A DNA stretch of 64,000 nucleotides from Actinopolyspora lacussalsi (GTDB taxonomy: Bacteria > Actinomycetota > Actinomycetes > Mycobacteriales > Pseudonocardiaceae): the NCBI GenBank assembly GCA_030803735.1, contig JAURUC010000001.1:2435501-2499500 (forward strand). Reading direction: 5' to 3'. Under the pieces are notes generated by a model. It had not been told where the DNA came from. It did no database searches and saw only the letters and a list, made by a program, of their open reading frames with translations. A program made the translations under genes and the position numbers. This document shows, piece after piece, positions 1 through 9,092 of this stretch. Each line of letters starts with the position of its first letter. Position 1 is the stretch's first letter.

Positions 1-527
1 TTGGACGGCGAGTTCAGCCACACCAGGGCGGTCCCGGTGGGCGGGGCCTGCCCGGGAGCCAGCCGAACGATCTCGGCACCGGCCAGGCGGGCTCCTACCT
101 CGTAGGTGGGATAGGCCAGTTCGGGAATCGCCACCACGTCCCCGGGACGGACTCCCAACAGGGTGGGCAGCCAGGCGACGAACTCCTTGGAGCCGACCGT
201 GGGCAGCACGGCTTCCGGGTCGAGCCCGGTTACGCCGTGCCTGCGCCGCAGGGTCTCGACGGCGGTGGAACGGAGTTCCGCCGTGCCGTGCGTGGCCGGA
301 TAACCGGGCGAGTCCGCCCCGGCGGCGAGGGCTTCACGCAGCACGGGCGGCACCGAGTCGACGGGGGTGCCCACCGACAGGTTGACCACGCCGTCGGGAT
401 GCGAACGCGCCAGCTCACCGGCCGAGGCGAGCGAGTCCCACGGGAACTCGGGCAGCCGGGGGCCCCGCGGCTCGGGCGATGACTGCCCGGTTACCGCGAC
501 ACCGCCGGACAAACCGTCGACACTCAT
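1..527 (-). CDS. dapC: N-succinyldiaminopimelate aminotransferase, N-terminal part
   Basis: PLP-dependent class I/II aminotransferase, the DapC type of the lysine/diaminopimelate pathway. Only about 175 N-terminal residues are in the window; the gene runs off the left edge. Visible are the N-terminal arm (LPEFPWDSL), a [13 protein letters not shown] segment that follows the usual substrate-loop pattern, [12 protein letters not shown], and a [15 protein letters not shown] segment typical of this subfamily. The catalytic lysine lies outside the window. The ATG at 525-527 overlaps the TGA of the upstream ferredoxin gene as ATGA, so the two are translationally coupled. The order ferredoxin-aminotransferase matches mycobacterial fdxC-Rv1178, which supports the name. 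The substrate is inferred from family and context. Confidence 0.85.
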   Translation of the reverse strand, partial: MSVDGLSGGVAVTGQSSPEPRGPRLPEFPWDSLASAGELARSHPDGVVNLSVGTPVDSVPPVLREALAAGADSPGYPATHGTAELRSTAVETLRRRHGVTGLDPEAVLPTVGSKEFVAWLPTLLGVRPGDVVAIPELAYPTYEVGARLAGAEIVRLAPGQAPPTGTALVWLNSPS

Positions 528-844
528 TCGCCCTGCGGGGGCAGGCTGGACACGGGCTCGACGTCCTTGTTGACCTTGCCCACCTTGGCAGCGCCGCCCG
601 GTGAACCCAGGTCGTCGAAGAAGTCCACGTTGGCCTGCGTGTAGGCGGCCCACTCGTCGGGAACGTCGTCCTCGTAGTAGATGGCCTCCACCGGGCAGAC
701 CGGTTCACAGGCACCGCAGTCGACGCACTCGTCCGGATGGATGTAGAGCATCCGCCCGCCCTCGTAGATGCAGTCGACGGGGCATTCCTCGATGCATCCC
801 TTGTCGAGCACGTCGACGCAGGGCTCGGCGATCACGTAGGTCAC
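524..844 (-). CDS. fdxA: 7Fe ferredoxin ([3Fe-4S][4Fe-4S])
   Basis: Small electron carrier of 106 residues. Cys9, Cys17 and Cys50 fit the [3Fe-4S] ligands, and Cys21, Cys40, Cys43 and Cys46 the [4Fe-4S] ligands ([12 protein letters not shown] motif); Cys25 is the usual extra cysteine. The C-terminal half is acidic, as in FdxA/FdxC proteins. I chose the GTG at 844 because AGGAG lies about six bases upstream and the protein then starts at the family position ([10 protein letters not shown]); the longer open frame upstream has no such support. The stop overlaps the dapC start. Its redox partners cannot be told from the sequence. Confidence 0.93.
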   Translation of the reverse strand: MTYVIAEPCVDVLDKGCIEECPVDCIYEGGRMLYIHPDECVDCGACEPVCPVEAIYYEDDVPDEWAAYTQANVDFFDDLGSPGGAAKVGKVNKDVEPVSSLPPQGE

Positions 845-1024
845 GATTGCTCTCCTGCTTGGTACGTTTTCTCGTCCCGCGCCGGTTTCCGCGCGGCTGA
901 CGCCAGTATCCCTCGGAAGCGCCCCGTACACATAGGTGGTTCCACAGCGCGGGAGCCACGATGAGGGTACTCGGCCCCGCACTCGTCGGTAAACGGCCAC
1001 GCGCCGTGGCGACACCGTGAGTAC

Positions 1025-1894
1025 TCAGTCGGTTGACAACCTACCTTGCTTGTTGATCCATTTGCTCGCCTTCCGCGCGATACCCCGCAGCGCGGCTCGT
1101 TCTCCCAGGTAACCGCCCACGACACCGACCACGGGCAGCGAACCGAGCACCTCATGGTGCAGCCTTCCCTGCGGGCGCGCGTCCAGCGCGGCGTGCACCT
1201 CCCAGAGCGCACGTGCCATTCGCCACACCGACCGTGCGAGCGCCCTGGAGCGGGAACGCCGCCCGTCCGTCAGTTCACCGGTGAGCTCGGCCGCCCGCCG
1301 CTCTTCGGCCCGCTGCTGCTCGGTACCGCCGCCGGCCGCGACCTCGCGGGAAATATCGCGACCGAGCATCACGTGCGCGATCATCCTGACCTGCTCCGTC
1401 CGGTCGTGCAGTCCGTGTTCACCGGCGACGGCGACGAGGACGAGTCCCTGCGCGACCGTTCCCAGCGCGTTGCGCAGGGGCAGTTTGGAAGTGACGACCC
1501 CGCCGAAGCGGGGCAGCCCGACGATCGCGGCGAGGAACCTGCCCACCCGCAGCGACCACCAGTCGCAGCGCTGCGAGACGGTCATCGCGTCCCAGGCCGA
1601 GCTGCCGGGAACCCGCATACCGTCGAGCCTGCGCAGCAGCCCCGCGGTGTTCTTCCGCCGGGAACCGTCCGCCGCATCCGTTCGGTGGTCCGTCACCGAT
1701 TCGAGTTCGCCGGTGGCTCGGCCGCTCGCGCCGTCCGCCCCGGCGCGGAGGTCGTCCCCGGTGGGTTGTGGATCGAACCTGCCGCGCAGCCGGAACGGGT
1801 CGGACTCCCGCAGCGCGCGCAGCACCGGATCGCAGGCACGCACGAACGGCCGCAGCACCTCGGCGAGTCGCTCGTCGGTGATCACCTCGGCCAC
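1025..1894 (-). CDS. Hypothetical protein, 289 aa
   Basis: I do not recognise this protein with confidence. It starts at a GTG with GGTGAG upstream and lies six bases after the stop of the membrane protein gene, so it is probably cotranscribed with mshB. The N-terminal third is charged and low in complexity, the middle is apolar (LRNALGTVAQGLVLVAVAG), and an Arg/Glu-rich stretch leads to a C-terminal LPVVGVVGGYLGERAAL segment. That last segment vaguely recalls EcsC-like proteins, but the similarity is too weak to use. The gene sits between fdxA and the mshB pair, where mycobacteria carry other genes. Confidence 0.7.
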   Translation of the reverse strand: MAEVITDERLAEVLRPFVRACDPVLRALRESDPFRLRGRFDPQPTGDDLRAGADGASGRATGELESVTDHRTDAADGSRRKNTAGLLRRLDGMRVPGSSAWDAMTVSQRCDWWSLRVGRFLAAIVGLPRFGGVVTSKLPLRNALGTVAQGLVLVAVAGEHGLHDRTEQVRMIAHVMLGRDISREVAAGGGTEQQRAEERRAAELTGELTDGRRSRSRALARSVWRMARALWEVHAALDARPQGRLHHEVLGSLPVVGVVGGYLGERAALRGIARKASKWINKQGRLSTD

Positions 1895-1900
1895 GGTTGC

Positions 1901-2287
1901 TCACCTCGCACCCGGCGGAGCGTTCCGCACGATGCCGATCATGGCCGCCGCGGGCAGCACCCCGGCCGCGATCAGCAGATAAGTGCGCCAGTCCTGCGCG
2001 GGCAGCAGCACGTCGCCACCCGGGCCGAACACCCCCAACACGAACACGGTGAGAAACCACACCAGCACCGGCACCCAACAGGCCGCTCCGTTCGGGGTGC
2101 TCTTGGCCGTCACCGCCACCAGCAGGGGGTTGGTCACGGCCGCTACGGCAGCGGTTATCGGGAACTGCACCGGACCCAGGTACGACGGCAGGAAGAACAG
2201 TTCGAGGATCGCGAGTAGCAGCGCGTCCAGCGCCAGCAGCGCGATCAGACCGTGCTCCGGCTGTTTCGTGGTGTGCTCACTCGTCAT
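1901..2287 (-). CDS. Conserved membrane protein next to mshB (Rv1171-like)
   Basis: A 128-residue integral membrane protein with about four hydrophobic segments (near 15-33, 38-58, 68-86 and 100-118) and a short polar N-terminus. It overlaps the 3' end of mshB by 11 bases, implying coupled translation. A small transmembrane protein of similar size follows mshB in mycobacteria (Rv1171). I infer orthology from position and topology only. No catalytic motif is visible and its function is unknown. Confidence 0.8.
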   Translation of the reverse strand: MTSEHTTKQPEHGLIALLALDALLLAILELFFLPSYLGPVQFPITAAVAAVTNPLLVAVTAKSTPNGAACWVPVLVWFLTVFVLGVFGPGGDVLLPAQDWRTYLLIAAGVLPAAAMIGIVRNAPPGAR

Positions 2288-3212
2288 GGCTTCCCGCCTG
2301 TTCGGAAGTCGCGGCCCGCTCCGAGGTCGTGTTCAGCCCGGCGAACAGGTCCGTGCTCGGTGCCGGCTCGTCGCCGTTGCCCAGTGCGTAGTACTCGGTG
2401 GTCGACACCGGCTGGCCGATCCCGTTGGACAACGCGTAGGCAGCCGTTCCGACACCCGCGGACGAGTCGCCGGTCCAGACCCGAACCTGGGTGCGGTGCG
2501 CCCGCAACGCCGCGAGCTTGGCGGGTAGCTGTTCCGCGACATCGACCGAGGTGGTGATCTCGTCGGGCTCGACGGCCGGTAGTTCCGCGGCGTCGGGCAG
2601 CGGGAACGGCACGTCGGAGGACTCACCGAGCCGTTCCAGTCCCACCCGGAGATCGGCCACGGACCGGACCGCGTAGAACAACCTGCGCACCTCGGGCACC
2701 CGTTGGGTCGCCGCCACGGTCAGCTCGTGCGCCCGAACGTGGTCCGGGTGGCCGTACCCGCCGTCCGAGGCGTAGGTGACCACCACCTGGGGGCGGACCT
2801 CGCGCAGCACGGCTTCCAGCTGGGCGGTCTGCTCGGCGGGATCGCCCGCAACCAGTGAGCGGGGGTGGCTTCGCGGTGCCGCGGTGGCGGTCTTGCCGTG
2901 CTCCTGCCACACCATCCCGGAATCGCGCCAACACCCGATGCCGCCGAGGAAGCGCTGCTCCGTGACTCCCAGCGAGGCACAGGCACGACGCAGTTCGCCG
3001 ATGCGGTAACCGCCCAGCTGGTCGGCCCCCTCGGAATCCAACCCGCGAAGTTCGTCGGGAATGACCTCGCCCTCCTCACCCAGCGTGCAGGTGACCAGGG
3101 TCACCCGCACTCCGGCGGCGGCGTAGCGGGCGATGGTGCCGCCGGTCCAGAGTGTCTCGTCGTCCGGGTGCGCGTGCACCAGCAGCAAGCTCGGTTCAGT
3201 CGTCGATGTCAC
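2277..3212 (-). CDS. mshB: 1D-myo-inositol 2-acetamido-2-deoxy-glucopyranoside deacetylase
   Basis: Second step of mycothiol biosynthesis: Zn-dependent deacetylation of GlcNAc-Ins to GlcN-Ins in the cytoplasm. At 311 residues it has normal MshB length. The LmbE-type zinc motif HAHPDDE lies at residues 13-19 (His15 and Asp18 as metal ligands, Asp17 as likely base), and a GHPDH motif supplies the third ligand in the middle of the protein. The C-terminal YALSNGIGQPVSTTEYY region is typical of the family. The close neighbours are the same as in mycobacteria. Mycothiol is restricted to Actinobacteria, so the gene also places the host. Confidence 0.95.
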   Translation of the reverse strand: MTSTTEPSLLLVHAHPDDETLWTGGTIARYAAAGVRVTLVTCTLGEEGEVIPDELRGLDSEGADQLGGYRIGELRRACASLGVTEQRFLGGIGCWRDSGMVWQEHGKTATAAPRSHPRSLVAGDPAEQTAQLEAVLREVRPQVVVTYASDGGYGHPDHVRAHELTVAATQRVPEVRRLFYAVRSVADLRVGLERLGESSDVPFPLPDAAELPAVEPDEITTSVDVAEQLPAKLAALRAHRTQVRVWTGDSSAGVGTAAYALSNGIGQPVSTTEYYALGNGDEPAPSTDLFAGLNTTSERAATSEQAGSHDE

Positions 3213-3286
3213 TGGTCCAGGTTAGGACTCCGCGGCGGTTCACCGGAGGCAACCGGTCACCGAACCGATCACGGCGTTAGAACCGG

Positions 3287-4516
3287 TCACGGCAGGGTGG
3301 CGGGCTGGTGCGAAGCGTGCGAAGTGATCAGGCTCACCACCCGGTCCTCGGGTGAGAACTCGCCATCGCGCCACAGGCGATCGGCGGCCACCAGCGGAGC
3401 AGCGGAGCTGAGTTCGGCCGCCACACCGGCCGCGGCGAGTCGATCGGTGGCCGCGCGGAGCTCCGCCTCGGAACAGGCGACCGCCGTTCCTCCGGACTCG
3501 CGCAGCACTCGCAGCGACATGACGGTGCCCTGCGGATTGCCGATCGACGATGCGAAGCTGTCGGGGTCGACCGACTGTTCGGGCGGCAGTTCCAGATCCA
3601 GCCGCGACGCGGTGGACAACGAGGGGTAGCGCTCCGCGGCGATCATGCGGGGCGTGCGCCGCACGATGCCGAGCGTGTGCAGCTCCCGGAACCCCAGCCA
3701 CAGTCCGGCGAAACCGTCGCCCCGGGACACGGGCACCACCACCGCCTCGGGAGAATCACCGAGTTCCTCGACGATCTCGTAGGCCATCGTCTTGTAACCT
3801 TCGATGCCCGCCCAGTGGCTGGCGACCGGGATCGTCGAGGTGTTGGTGAGCACCGCCCAGCCTTCCACCGCTGCCCTGTCGCGAAGCAGCTCCCACCGCT
3901 GGTCGACGTCGGCTGCCCGGAGCACTCGACCGCCGTGCAGCTCGATGAGGCCGCGCCACACGTCGGGAATTCCGGGCGCGGTGACCACGACGCAGTCCAG
4001 ACCGGCCAGCGCGGCATAGGCCGCGGCAGAGACCCCGGCGTTGCCGCTGGAGGCCAGCGCCACCGTGCCGTAACCGTGTTGTGCGGCTCGGGAGACGGCG
4101 GCGCTGTAGAACCGGTCCTTGAAGCTGCCGGTGGGGTTGCGGCGCTCGTCCTTGAGCAGCATCCGGTGGCTGCCCTCGTGCGCTCCCGCCGCCAGCGGGA
4201 CGAGCGGGGTGCCGCCCTCACGCAGGGTAACCGCGCGCTCGCGAGCCACCGGCAGCAATTCGCGGTAGGACCACATGCCCTCGCGCCTCGCCGCCCAGCG
4301 CCGTGCCAGTTGGGCACCGTCCGTTCCGGTGAGATCGTGCTCGGCAAGCATCGCGGCGGGCACGCCCTCGGCCCGGCAGTCCGGACAGCCCTCGGTGTCC
4401 TCGCGCGGTTCGCCACGCGCGCCGCACCGGACGCAGCGCAACCCGAGGAGCAAGGGAGTGCCGGAGGAGTTCCCGGCGGCGTCGTGCGGATCCGAGCCCG
4501 GGATCACTGCGGTCAA
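3287..4516 (-). CDS. Threonine-synthase-like PLP enzyme with N-terminal zinc ribbon
   Basis: Fold-type II PLP enzyme of 409 residues. The N-terminus has a CVRCGARGEP..GCPDC zinc-ribbon pair (about residues 28-48), as in many threonine synthases and related beta-replacing enzymes. The NPTGSFKDR motif carries the PLP lysine, followed by an ALASSGNAGVSAAAYAA phosphate-binding region. The likely reaction is threonine synthase or a relative such as diaminopropionate or cysteate-type synthesis. The zinc ribbon and the lone position (no hom or thrB nearby) make a paralogue of ThrC as likely as ThrC itself. The open frame begins at TTG (4514-4516) with GGGAG ten bases upstream; a GTG three codons later is an alternative start. 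Confidence 0.8.
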   Translation of the reverse strand: MTAVIPGSDPHDAAGNSSGTPLLLGLRCVRCGARGEPREDTEGCPDCRAEGVPAAMLAEHDLTGTDGAQLARRWAARREGMWSYRELLPVARERAVTLREGGTPLVPLAAGAHEGSHRMLLKDERRNPTGSFKDRFYSAAVSRAAQHGYGTVALASSGNAGVSAAAYAALAGLDCVVVTAPGIPDVWRGLIELHGGRVLRAADVDQRWELLRDRAAVEGWAVLTNTSTIPVASHWAGIEGYKTMAYEIVEELGDSPEAVVVPVSRGDGFAGLWLGFRELHTLGIVRRTPRMIAAERYPSLSTASRLDLELPPEQSVDPDSFASSIGNPQGTVMSLRVLRESGGTAVACSEAELRAATDRLAAAGVAAELSSAAPLVAADRLWRDGEFSPEDRVVSLITSHASHQPATLP

Positions 4517-4613
4517 GACGGTTCGCTCCCTTCGGTGTGCCGACCCCGGTCAACCTAACCGACCGGTCCGTGCGGGACCACCTGATTTCCGGGCGACGCC
4601 GGACCTGAACGGA

Positions 4614-6362
4614 TCACCAGTCGTAGCTCTCACCGGGTGCTCCGACCCACTCACCCGCACTGCTGAACGGACCCGCGAACCCGGGACCGTCGTGCACTCC
4701 GCTGACCTCCCGCCGCACGGCGAGCACCTGCGCCTCCTGGTAGAGCGGCAGTGCGACCGCCTCGGACCACAGTTCGGGCTCGACCCGCTCGGAGGCGCGC
4801 CGGAAGGGAATCTCTCCGGTCGTGGCCGCCTCGATCGTCGGCTGCAGTAGCTGATCGCAGAAACCGACCATGTTGAACCGGCGCGTCCGTCCCGTGTCGG
4901 GATCGACCGCAGGACAACCCCACTGTGCGGCCAGGGTGGCGGCGGGATCGGTGCTCACCGGCCGGGAGACGACCGCGAGGTCGATACCGGCGGAACTAGG
5001 AGGGTCCTGCACGTCGGGATCCGTGGTGAGCATGGTGCGGTAGAGCTCATCACCCTTGGGGGTGACAACGGTGGTCTGGATGTCCTGTTCGTTGAGCTGT
5101 TCCGCCACGGAGTTGGCGATGGCCTCGTGGGAGTCCTCCCGGAACTGGGCGGCGATGACCAGGCTCAGCGGTGAGCCGTTCCGCACCCAGCTACCACCAC
5201 TGTGCTGGTATCCCGCCTTGGTGAGCAGCTGCTCGACGCGTTTCGGCGAGGGATCTTCCGTGTAGTCGCCGGAGGGCTCGGTGGGAACGTAGCCGGGCTG
5301 GGAGGGGGCCAGCACCTGGGCGTGCGCGGGAAGGTTCGCGGCCGGACCGCCACCGGTCCCGGTGTCGATCAGCTCCTGCCGGTCCAGCGCGGCCAGCACG
5401 GCTCGGCGTACCCGAACGTCGCCGAGCTGTGGGCTGTTCGGCCGCAGCAACAGTGTGCTGCTCACCGGACGGGGCATCGTGGTCAGCTGGACGTCCTCAC
5501 CGAGACCGCGCAGCGCGTCCATCGTGGTGGCATCGGCAGAGAACATACCCACCTGCACGTTCCCGCTGCGCAGCGCGGTTATGTTCTCGGCACGTGCCGC
5601 CTTGCGCAGCACGATGCGGTTGGACTGGGCGGGATCGCCCCAGTAGCGCTCGTTGCGCATCAGCACGACCTCGCCACGGTCGAGGTCGAACGTGCGTATG
5701 GCGAACGGTCCGCCGGAAGCGGGGTATCCGTAGTCCAGGTTGTCCGCCCACCCACCGGGAGCGTCCTTGAGCAGATGCGCGGGCAGCAGGTGGTCGAACA
5801 GCGATTTCCAACCCGGATACGGCTTGTCGAAAGTGACCCGCGCGGTTTTTCCGCCCTGACGGGACTCCACGTTCGAGATCAGCCGATAGCCCACCGGATT
5901 GATCACCCCGGGCTGGCTGCGGAGCTGCTCCCAGAGGTAGACGAAGTCCTCCGCCGCGATCGGCGCGCCGTCCGACCAGCCCGCCGCGGTGCGAATCCGG
6001 TAGCGCACGGTGAACTTCTCGGCGTCCTCGACCACCTCGGCCGATTCCAGCAACGTCTCGTTGAGCACCCGCTCGCCGTTCTTGCCGGGCACGAACGCCG
6101 AGGGAAGCATGAGTTCGGCCAGCGCGTCGGTGACCGGTGACTGGTCGGCCAGCACGTGCGGATTGAAACCACCGCGCAGTTCGTCGACGCTCGCCACGAC
6201 GACCTTGGGTTTGGGCGGTTCGCTCGGAGGTTCGGAGCTGGGGCTCGGCGAGGTCGACTCGACCAGCGGTGGTGGCGGCGCGTTCGTGCAACCCGCGAGC
6301 ACGGTCAACGAGACCAACAGCAGTGACACGACGGGAAGCACACGACGCCGAGTTCGGTACAC
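4614..6362 (-). CDS. lpqW: LpqW-type lipoprotein, SBP_bac_5 family
   Basis: Exported lipoprotein of 582 residues, related to oligopeptide ABC solute-binding proteins. The N-terminus is MYRTRRR, a hydrophobic stretch and a VLAGC lipobox (lipidated Cys25), then a Pro/Ser-rich linker. The body has the SBP_bac_5 pattern (ITALRSGNVQVGMF, VRRAVLAALDRQELID). I chose the GTG at 6362, with GGAGG ten bases upstream, because it places the signal peptide at the start; the frame stays open for 65 codons further upstream. No permease or ATPase genes accompany it. In mycobacteria LpqW, also next to typA, modulates PIM/lipoarabinomannan synthesis; that role is inferred here from synteny. Confidence 0.85.
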   Translation of the reverse strand: MYRTRRRVLPVVSLLLVSLTVLAGCTNAPPPPLVESTSPSPSSEPPSEPPKPKVVVASVDELRGGFNPHVLADQSPVTDALAELMLPSAFVPGKNGERVLNETLLESAEVVEDAEKFTVRYRIRTAAGWSDGAPIAAEDFVYLWEQLRSQPGVINPVGYRLISNVESRQGGKTARVTFDKPYPGWKSLFDHLLPAHLLKDAPGGWADNLDYGYPASGGPFAIRTFDLDRGEVVLMRNERYWGDPAQSNRIVLRKAARAENITALRSGNVQVGMFSADATTMDALRGLGEDVQLTTMPRPVSSTLLLRPNSPQLGDVRVRRAVLAALDRQELIDTGTGGGPAANLPAHAQVLAPSQPGYVPTEPSGDYTEDPSPKRVEQLLTKAGYQHSGGSWVRNGSPLSLVIAAQFREDSHEAIANSVAEQLNEQDIQTTVVTPKGDELYRTMLTTDPDVQDPPSSAGIDLAVVSRPVSTDPAATLAAQWGCPAVDPDTGRTRRFNMVGFCDQLLQPTIEAATTGEIPFRRASERVEPELWSEAVALPLYQEAQVLAVRREVSGVHDGPGFAGPFSSAGEWVGAPGESYDW

Positions 6363-6611
6363 GCTGGACGAACCTCCGTTGCGGATCCGGCCGGAACCAC
6401 GACCCTCACGGACGCCCCCGCACGGGCGACGTCGTTCTACCCGCCGCCCTGCCGTCACATGGTTCCGAACGGACACGACCATGCCACATTCCGACCCGGT
6501 TCCACCCGGCGACTCCGCGAGATGGTCGGTGCGGGAGCGGAGTCCCCTGCCGACCACCCCCGAAACCCCGGGGTCGGACCGGAACCGGTTCGGGCCGGCG
6601 GCAACGTTCGG

Positions 6612-8519
6612 TCAGCCCTGCGAGTCCCTGGACTTGGCCCGGGAGCGTTCCCTGCCGCGCTGGGTGCCGTCCAGGGTGACCTTGCGAATGCGCAACGCCT
6701 TGGGTCCCACCTCGACGCACTCGTCCGCGGAGCAGAACTCCAGCGCCTCCTCCAGGCCCAGCTTGCGCGGGCGAGCGAGCCGTTCCAGCTCCTCGGAACC
6801 GGCCGAGCGCATGTTGGTGAGCTTCTTCTCCTTGGTGACGTTGAGGTCCAGGTCCTCGGCCCTGGGGTTCTCCCCCACGACCATTCCCTCGTAGACCTCG
6901 TCACCGGGCTCGACGAAGAAGGTCCCCCGGTCGGACAACTGCATCAGGGCGTAGTTGGTGACCGGACCGGTGCGGTCGGCCACGAGCGATCCGCTGTTGC
7001 GGGTGCGCAGTTCACCCGCCCACGGGTAGTAGCCCTCGAAGACGTGGTTGGCGATCCCCGCTCCCCTGGTCTCGGTGAGGAACTCGGTGCGGAAACCGAT
7101 CAGTCCGCGCGCGGGCACCACATAGTCGAGCTTGATCCGGCCGGTGCCGTGCCCGTCCATGGTCTCCATCTTGCCCTTGCGACTGGCCAGCAACTGGGTC
7201 ACCGCGCCCAGGTGGTCCTCCGGGATGTCCAGGGAGAGGCGCTCGAAGGGCTCGTGCAGTTTGCCGTCGATGGTCTTGGTGACCACCTCGGGCTTACCCA
7301 CGGTGAGTTCGAATCCCTCTCTGCGCATGGTCTCCACCAGCACGGCCAGAGCCAGCTCGCCACGGCCCTGCACCTCCCAGGTGTCCGGGCGTTCGGTGTC
7401 CACGACACGCAGGCTGACGTTGCCGACGAGCTCGGAGTCCAGGCGGTTCTTGACCAGTCGGGCGGTGACCTTGCTGCCGCCGTTGCGCCCCGCGGTGGGC
7501 GAGGTGTTTGTGCCGATCGTCAACGAGATGGCGGGGGCGTCGACCGTGATGCGCGGCAACGGATCCGGCTGCTCCGGATCCGTGAGGGTGTCACCGATGT
7601 TGATGTCGGGAATACCCGCGATGGCGACCAGGTCACCGGCCGAGGCGTAGTCGGCGTTGACCCGCTCCAGGTTCTCGGTGACCATCAGCTCGGTCAGCCG
7701 CACCTTCTCCACGCTGCCGTCCTCGCGGCACAACCCGACGGTCTGCCCCTTGCGCAGCTCACCGGCGTGGATCCGGCACATCCCGATCCTGCCCAGGAAC
7801 GAGGACGCGTCGAGGTTGGTGACCAACGCGCGCAGCGGAGCCTGCGGATCCCCCTTCGGAGCGGGCACGTGCTCGAGCAGGGTGTTGAACAGCGGTGTGA
7901 GGTCGCTCTCGGGGACCTCGCCCAGCGCCGGGGCGGTCATGTCGGAGCGCCCGGCCTTCGCGGAGGCGTAGACGACGGGGATGTCCAGCACCGACTCGTC
8001 GGCACCGACCTCGGCTGCCAGTTCGAGCAACAGTTCGTGGGTCTCGTCGACCACCTCGGCGACCCTGGAGTCCGGCCGGTCCACCTTGTTGACGACCAGG
8101 ATCACCGGAAGCTCGGCCGCGAGGGTTTTGCGCAGCACGAACCTGGTCTGCGGCAGCGGCCCCTCGCTGGCGTCGACCAGCAGCATGACGCCGTCGACCA
8201 TCGACAGGCCACGTTCCACCTCACCGCCGAAGTCGGCGTGGCCCGGGGTGTCGATGACGTTGATGGTCGTCGACCCCTCCGGAGTCACCCGCCGGATCGC
8301 GGTGTTCTTGGACAGGATCGTGATGCCCTTCTCCCGCTCCAGGTCATTGGAGTCCATCACGCGGTCAACGGGCTCGGTGCGCTCGGAGAACGCGCCGGAC
8401 TGCCGGAGCATGGCATCCACCAGGGTGGTCTTGCCGTGGTCGACGTGCGCGACGAGCGCGATGTTGCGCAGATCGGTACGGGTGCGCTGGTTCGGGCTGG
8501 CGACACTGGTGGCGGACAC
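6612..8519 (-). CDS. typA: Translational GTPase TypA/BipA
   Basis: Ribosome-associated elongation-factor-like GTPase, 635 residues, normal length. G1 is AHVDHGKTT, switch I REKGITI, G3 DTPGHADF and G4 NKVD; EF-G-like domains follow, then the TypA C-terminal domain (RGLIGFRTEFLTETRG, GTFFVEPGDEVYEGM, TNMRSAGSEE). The GTG at 8519 with AGGAG seven bases upstream gives the family N-terminus; an open frame extends 40 codons upstream without a ribosome site. The C-terminal tail is basic and serine-rich (RGRERSRAKSRDSQG). The gene is divergent from the small Cys-rich protein gene at 8808. Confidence 0.95.
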   Translation of the reverse strand: MSATSVASPNQRTRTDLRNIALVAHVDHGKTTLVDAMLRQSGAFSERTEPVDRVMDSNDLEREKGITILSKNTAIRRVTPEGSTTINVIDTPGHADFGGEVERGLSMVDGVMLLVDASEGPLPQTRFVLRKTLAAELPVILVVNKVDRPDSRVAEVVDETHELLLELAAEVGADESVLDIPVVYASAKAGRSDMTAPALGEVPESDLTPLFNTLLEHVPAPKGDPQAPLRALVTNLDASSFLGRIGMCRIHAGELRKGQTVGLCREDGSVEKVRLTELMVTENLERVNADYASAGDLVAIAGIPDINIGDTLTDPEQPDPLPRITVDAPAISLTIGTNTSPTAGRNGGSKVTARLVKNRLDSELVGNVSLRVVDTERPDTWEVQGRGELALAVLVETMRREGFELTVGKPEVVTKTIDGKLHEPFERLSLDIPEDHLGAVTQLLASRKGKMETMDGHGTGRIKLDYVVPARGLIGFRTEFLTETRGAGIANHVFEGYYPWAGELRTRNSGSLVADRTGPVTNYALMQLSDRGTFFVEPGDEVYEGMVVGENPRAEDLDLNVTKEKKLTNMRSAGSEELERLARPRKLGLEEALEFCSADECVEVGPKALRIRKVTLDGTQRGRERSRAKSRDSQG

Positions 8520-8756
8520 GCAGGAACTCCTGGCTGTCGTACGGGTCGTGGTAACGGCTTCGTTTCGGAAACCACCCGGATGGTTCGCCCGCGACGGAAC
8601 CGGCGGGTGTGGCCACCGCGGAATCGAATTCGTGATCACACGCCAGCGGCGTGCTCCCCTTCCGGCGGCCTGCTTCTTCTCCCCCAGGATAGTGCACCGA
8701 GGCGGTCATTCGGTCGTGTGGCTCGACACCATCGGCCAACGGTTGACCCAACGGGG

Positions 8757-8775
8757 TTAGGTTCGCCTATCCTCA
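8757..8775 (+). promoter_or_regulatory. IdeR/DmdR-like iron box or promoter element
   Basis: This 19-base site (TTAGGTTCGCCTATCCTCA) matches the classical IdeR/DtxR iron-box consensus at 15 of 19 positions by my count. It ends 32 bases before the GTG of the small Cys-rich gene. It also contains TATCCT, which fits a TANNNT -10 hexamer, so part of the match may simply be promoter sequence. Regulation by iron is inferred. Confidence 0.4.
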
Positions 8776-8807
8776 CCCTTGACCGCCGCTCCCCGCAGGA
8801 GGATCAC

Positions 8808-8996
8808 GTGGGAAAGAAGAAAGACACCATCAAGGTGAAACGAAAGTGCTGCCACTCGAAATCAGCGTGCAAAACCTGCCCGATCGTGGTACTACGCGAA
8901 GCACTCCGGGAGTCGAAGGCGGCGGAAGCCGAAAAAGCCCGCAAGAAGCGGAAAAAGAAGGAGAAAAAAGCGGCTCTCGAAACGACCGAGCAATAA
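8808..8996 (+). CDS. Small Cys/Lys-rich protein, 62 aa
   Basis: Unrecognised small protein with a very strong AGGAGG five bases before a GTG start. The N-terminus is extremely basic (GKKKDTIKVKRK). It is followed by KCCHSKSACKTCP, four cysteines in a CC-x6-C-x2-C arrangement that could bind zinc or an Fe-S cluster, then a VVLREALRES helix and a long Lys/Glu/Ala helix (AEKARKKRKKKEKK). Divergent from typA. The basic character suggests RNA or ribosome contact; the cysteines suggest metal binding. Both are inferences. I believe similar small CxxC proteins occur in related actinomycetes, but I cannot confirm it here. Confidence 0.8.
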   Translation: MGKKKDTIKVKRKCCHSKSACKTCPIVVLREALRESKAAEAEKARKKRKKKEKKAALETTEQ

Positions 8997-9092
8997 CACC
9001 CCACCCGAGGACGCAACTACGCGGAACTCCCCGAATCCGAGTCCCGAAACCCGAATTCCGGCATCCGAATCCGGGGCGTCCGACCCCAGGAG

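Noticed and set aside
6459..8996. 845-residue plus-strand frame opposite typA
   Set aside because: Its composition mirrors typA on the other strand; only the last 62 codons (8808-8996) have a ribosome site and sensible sequence.
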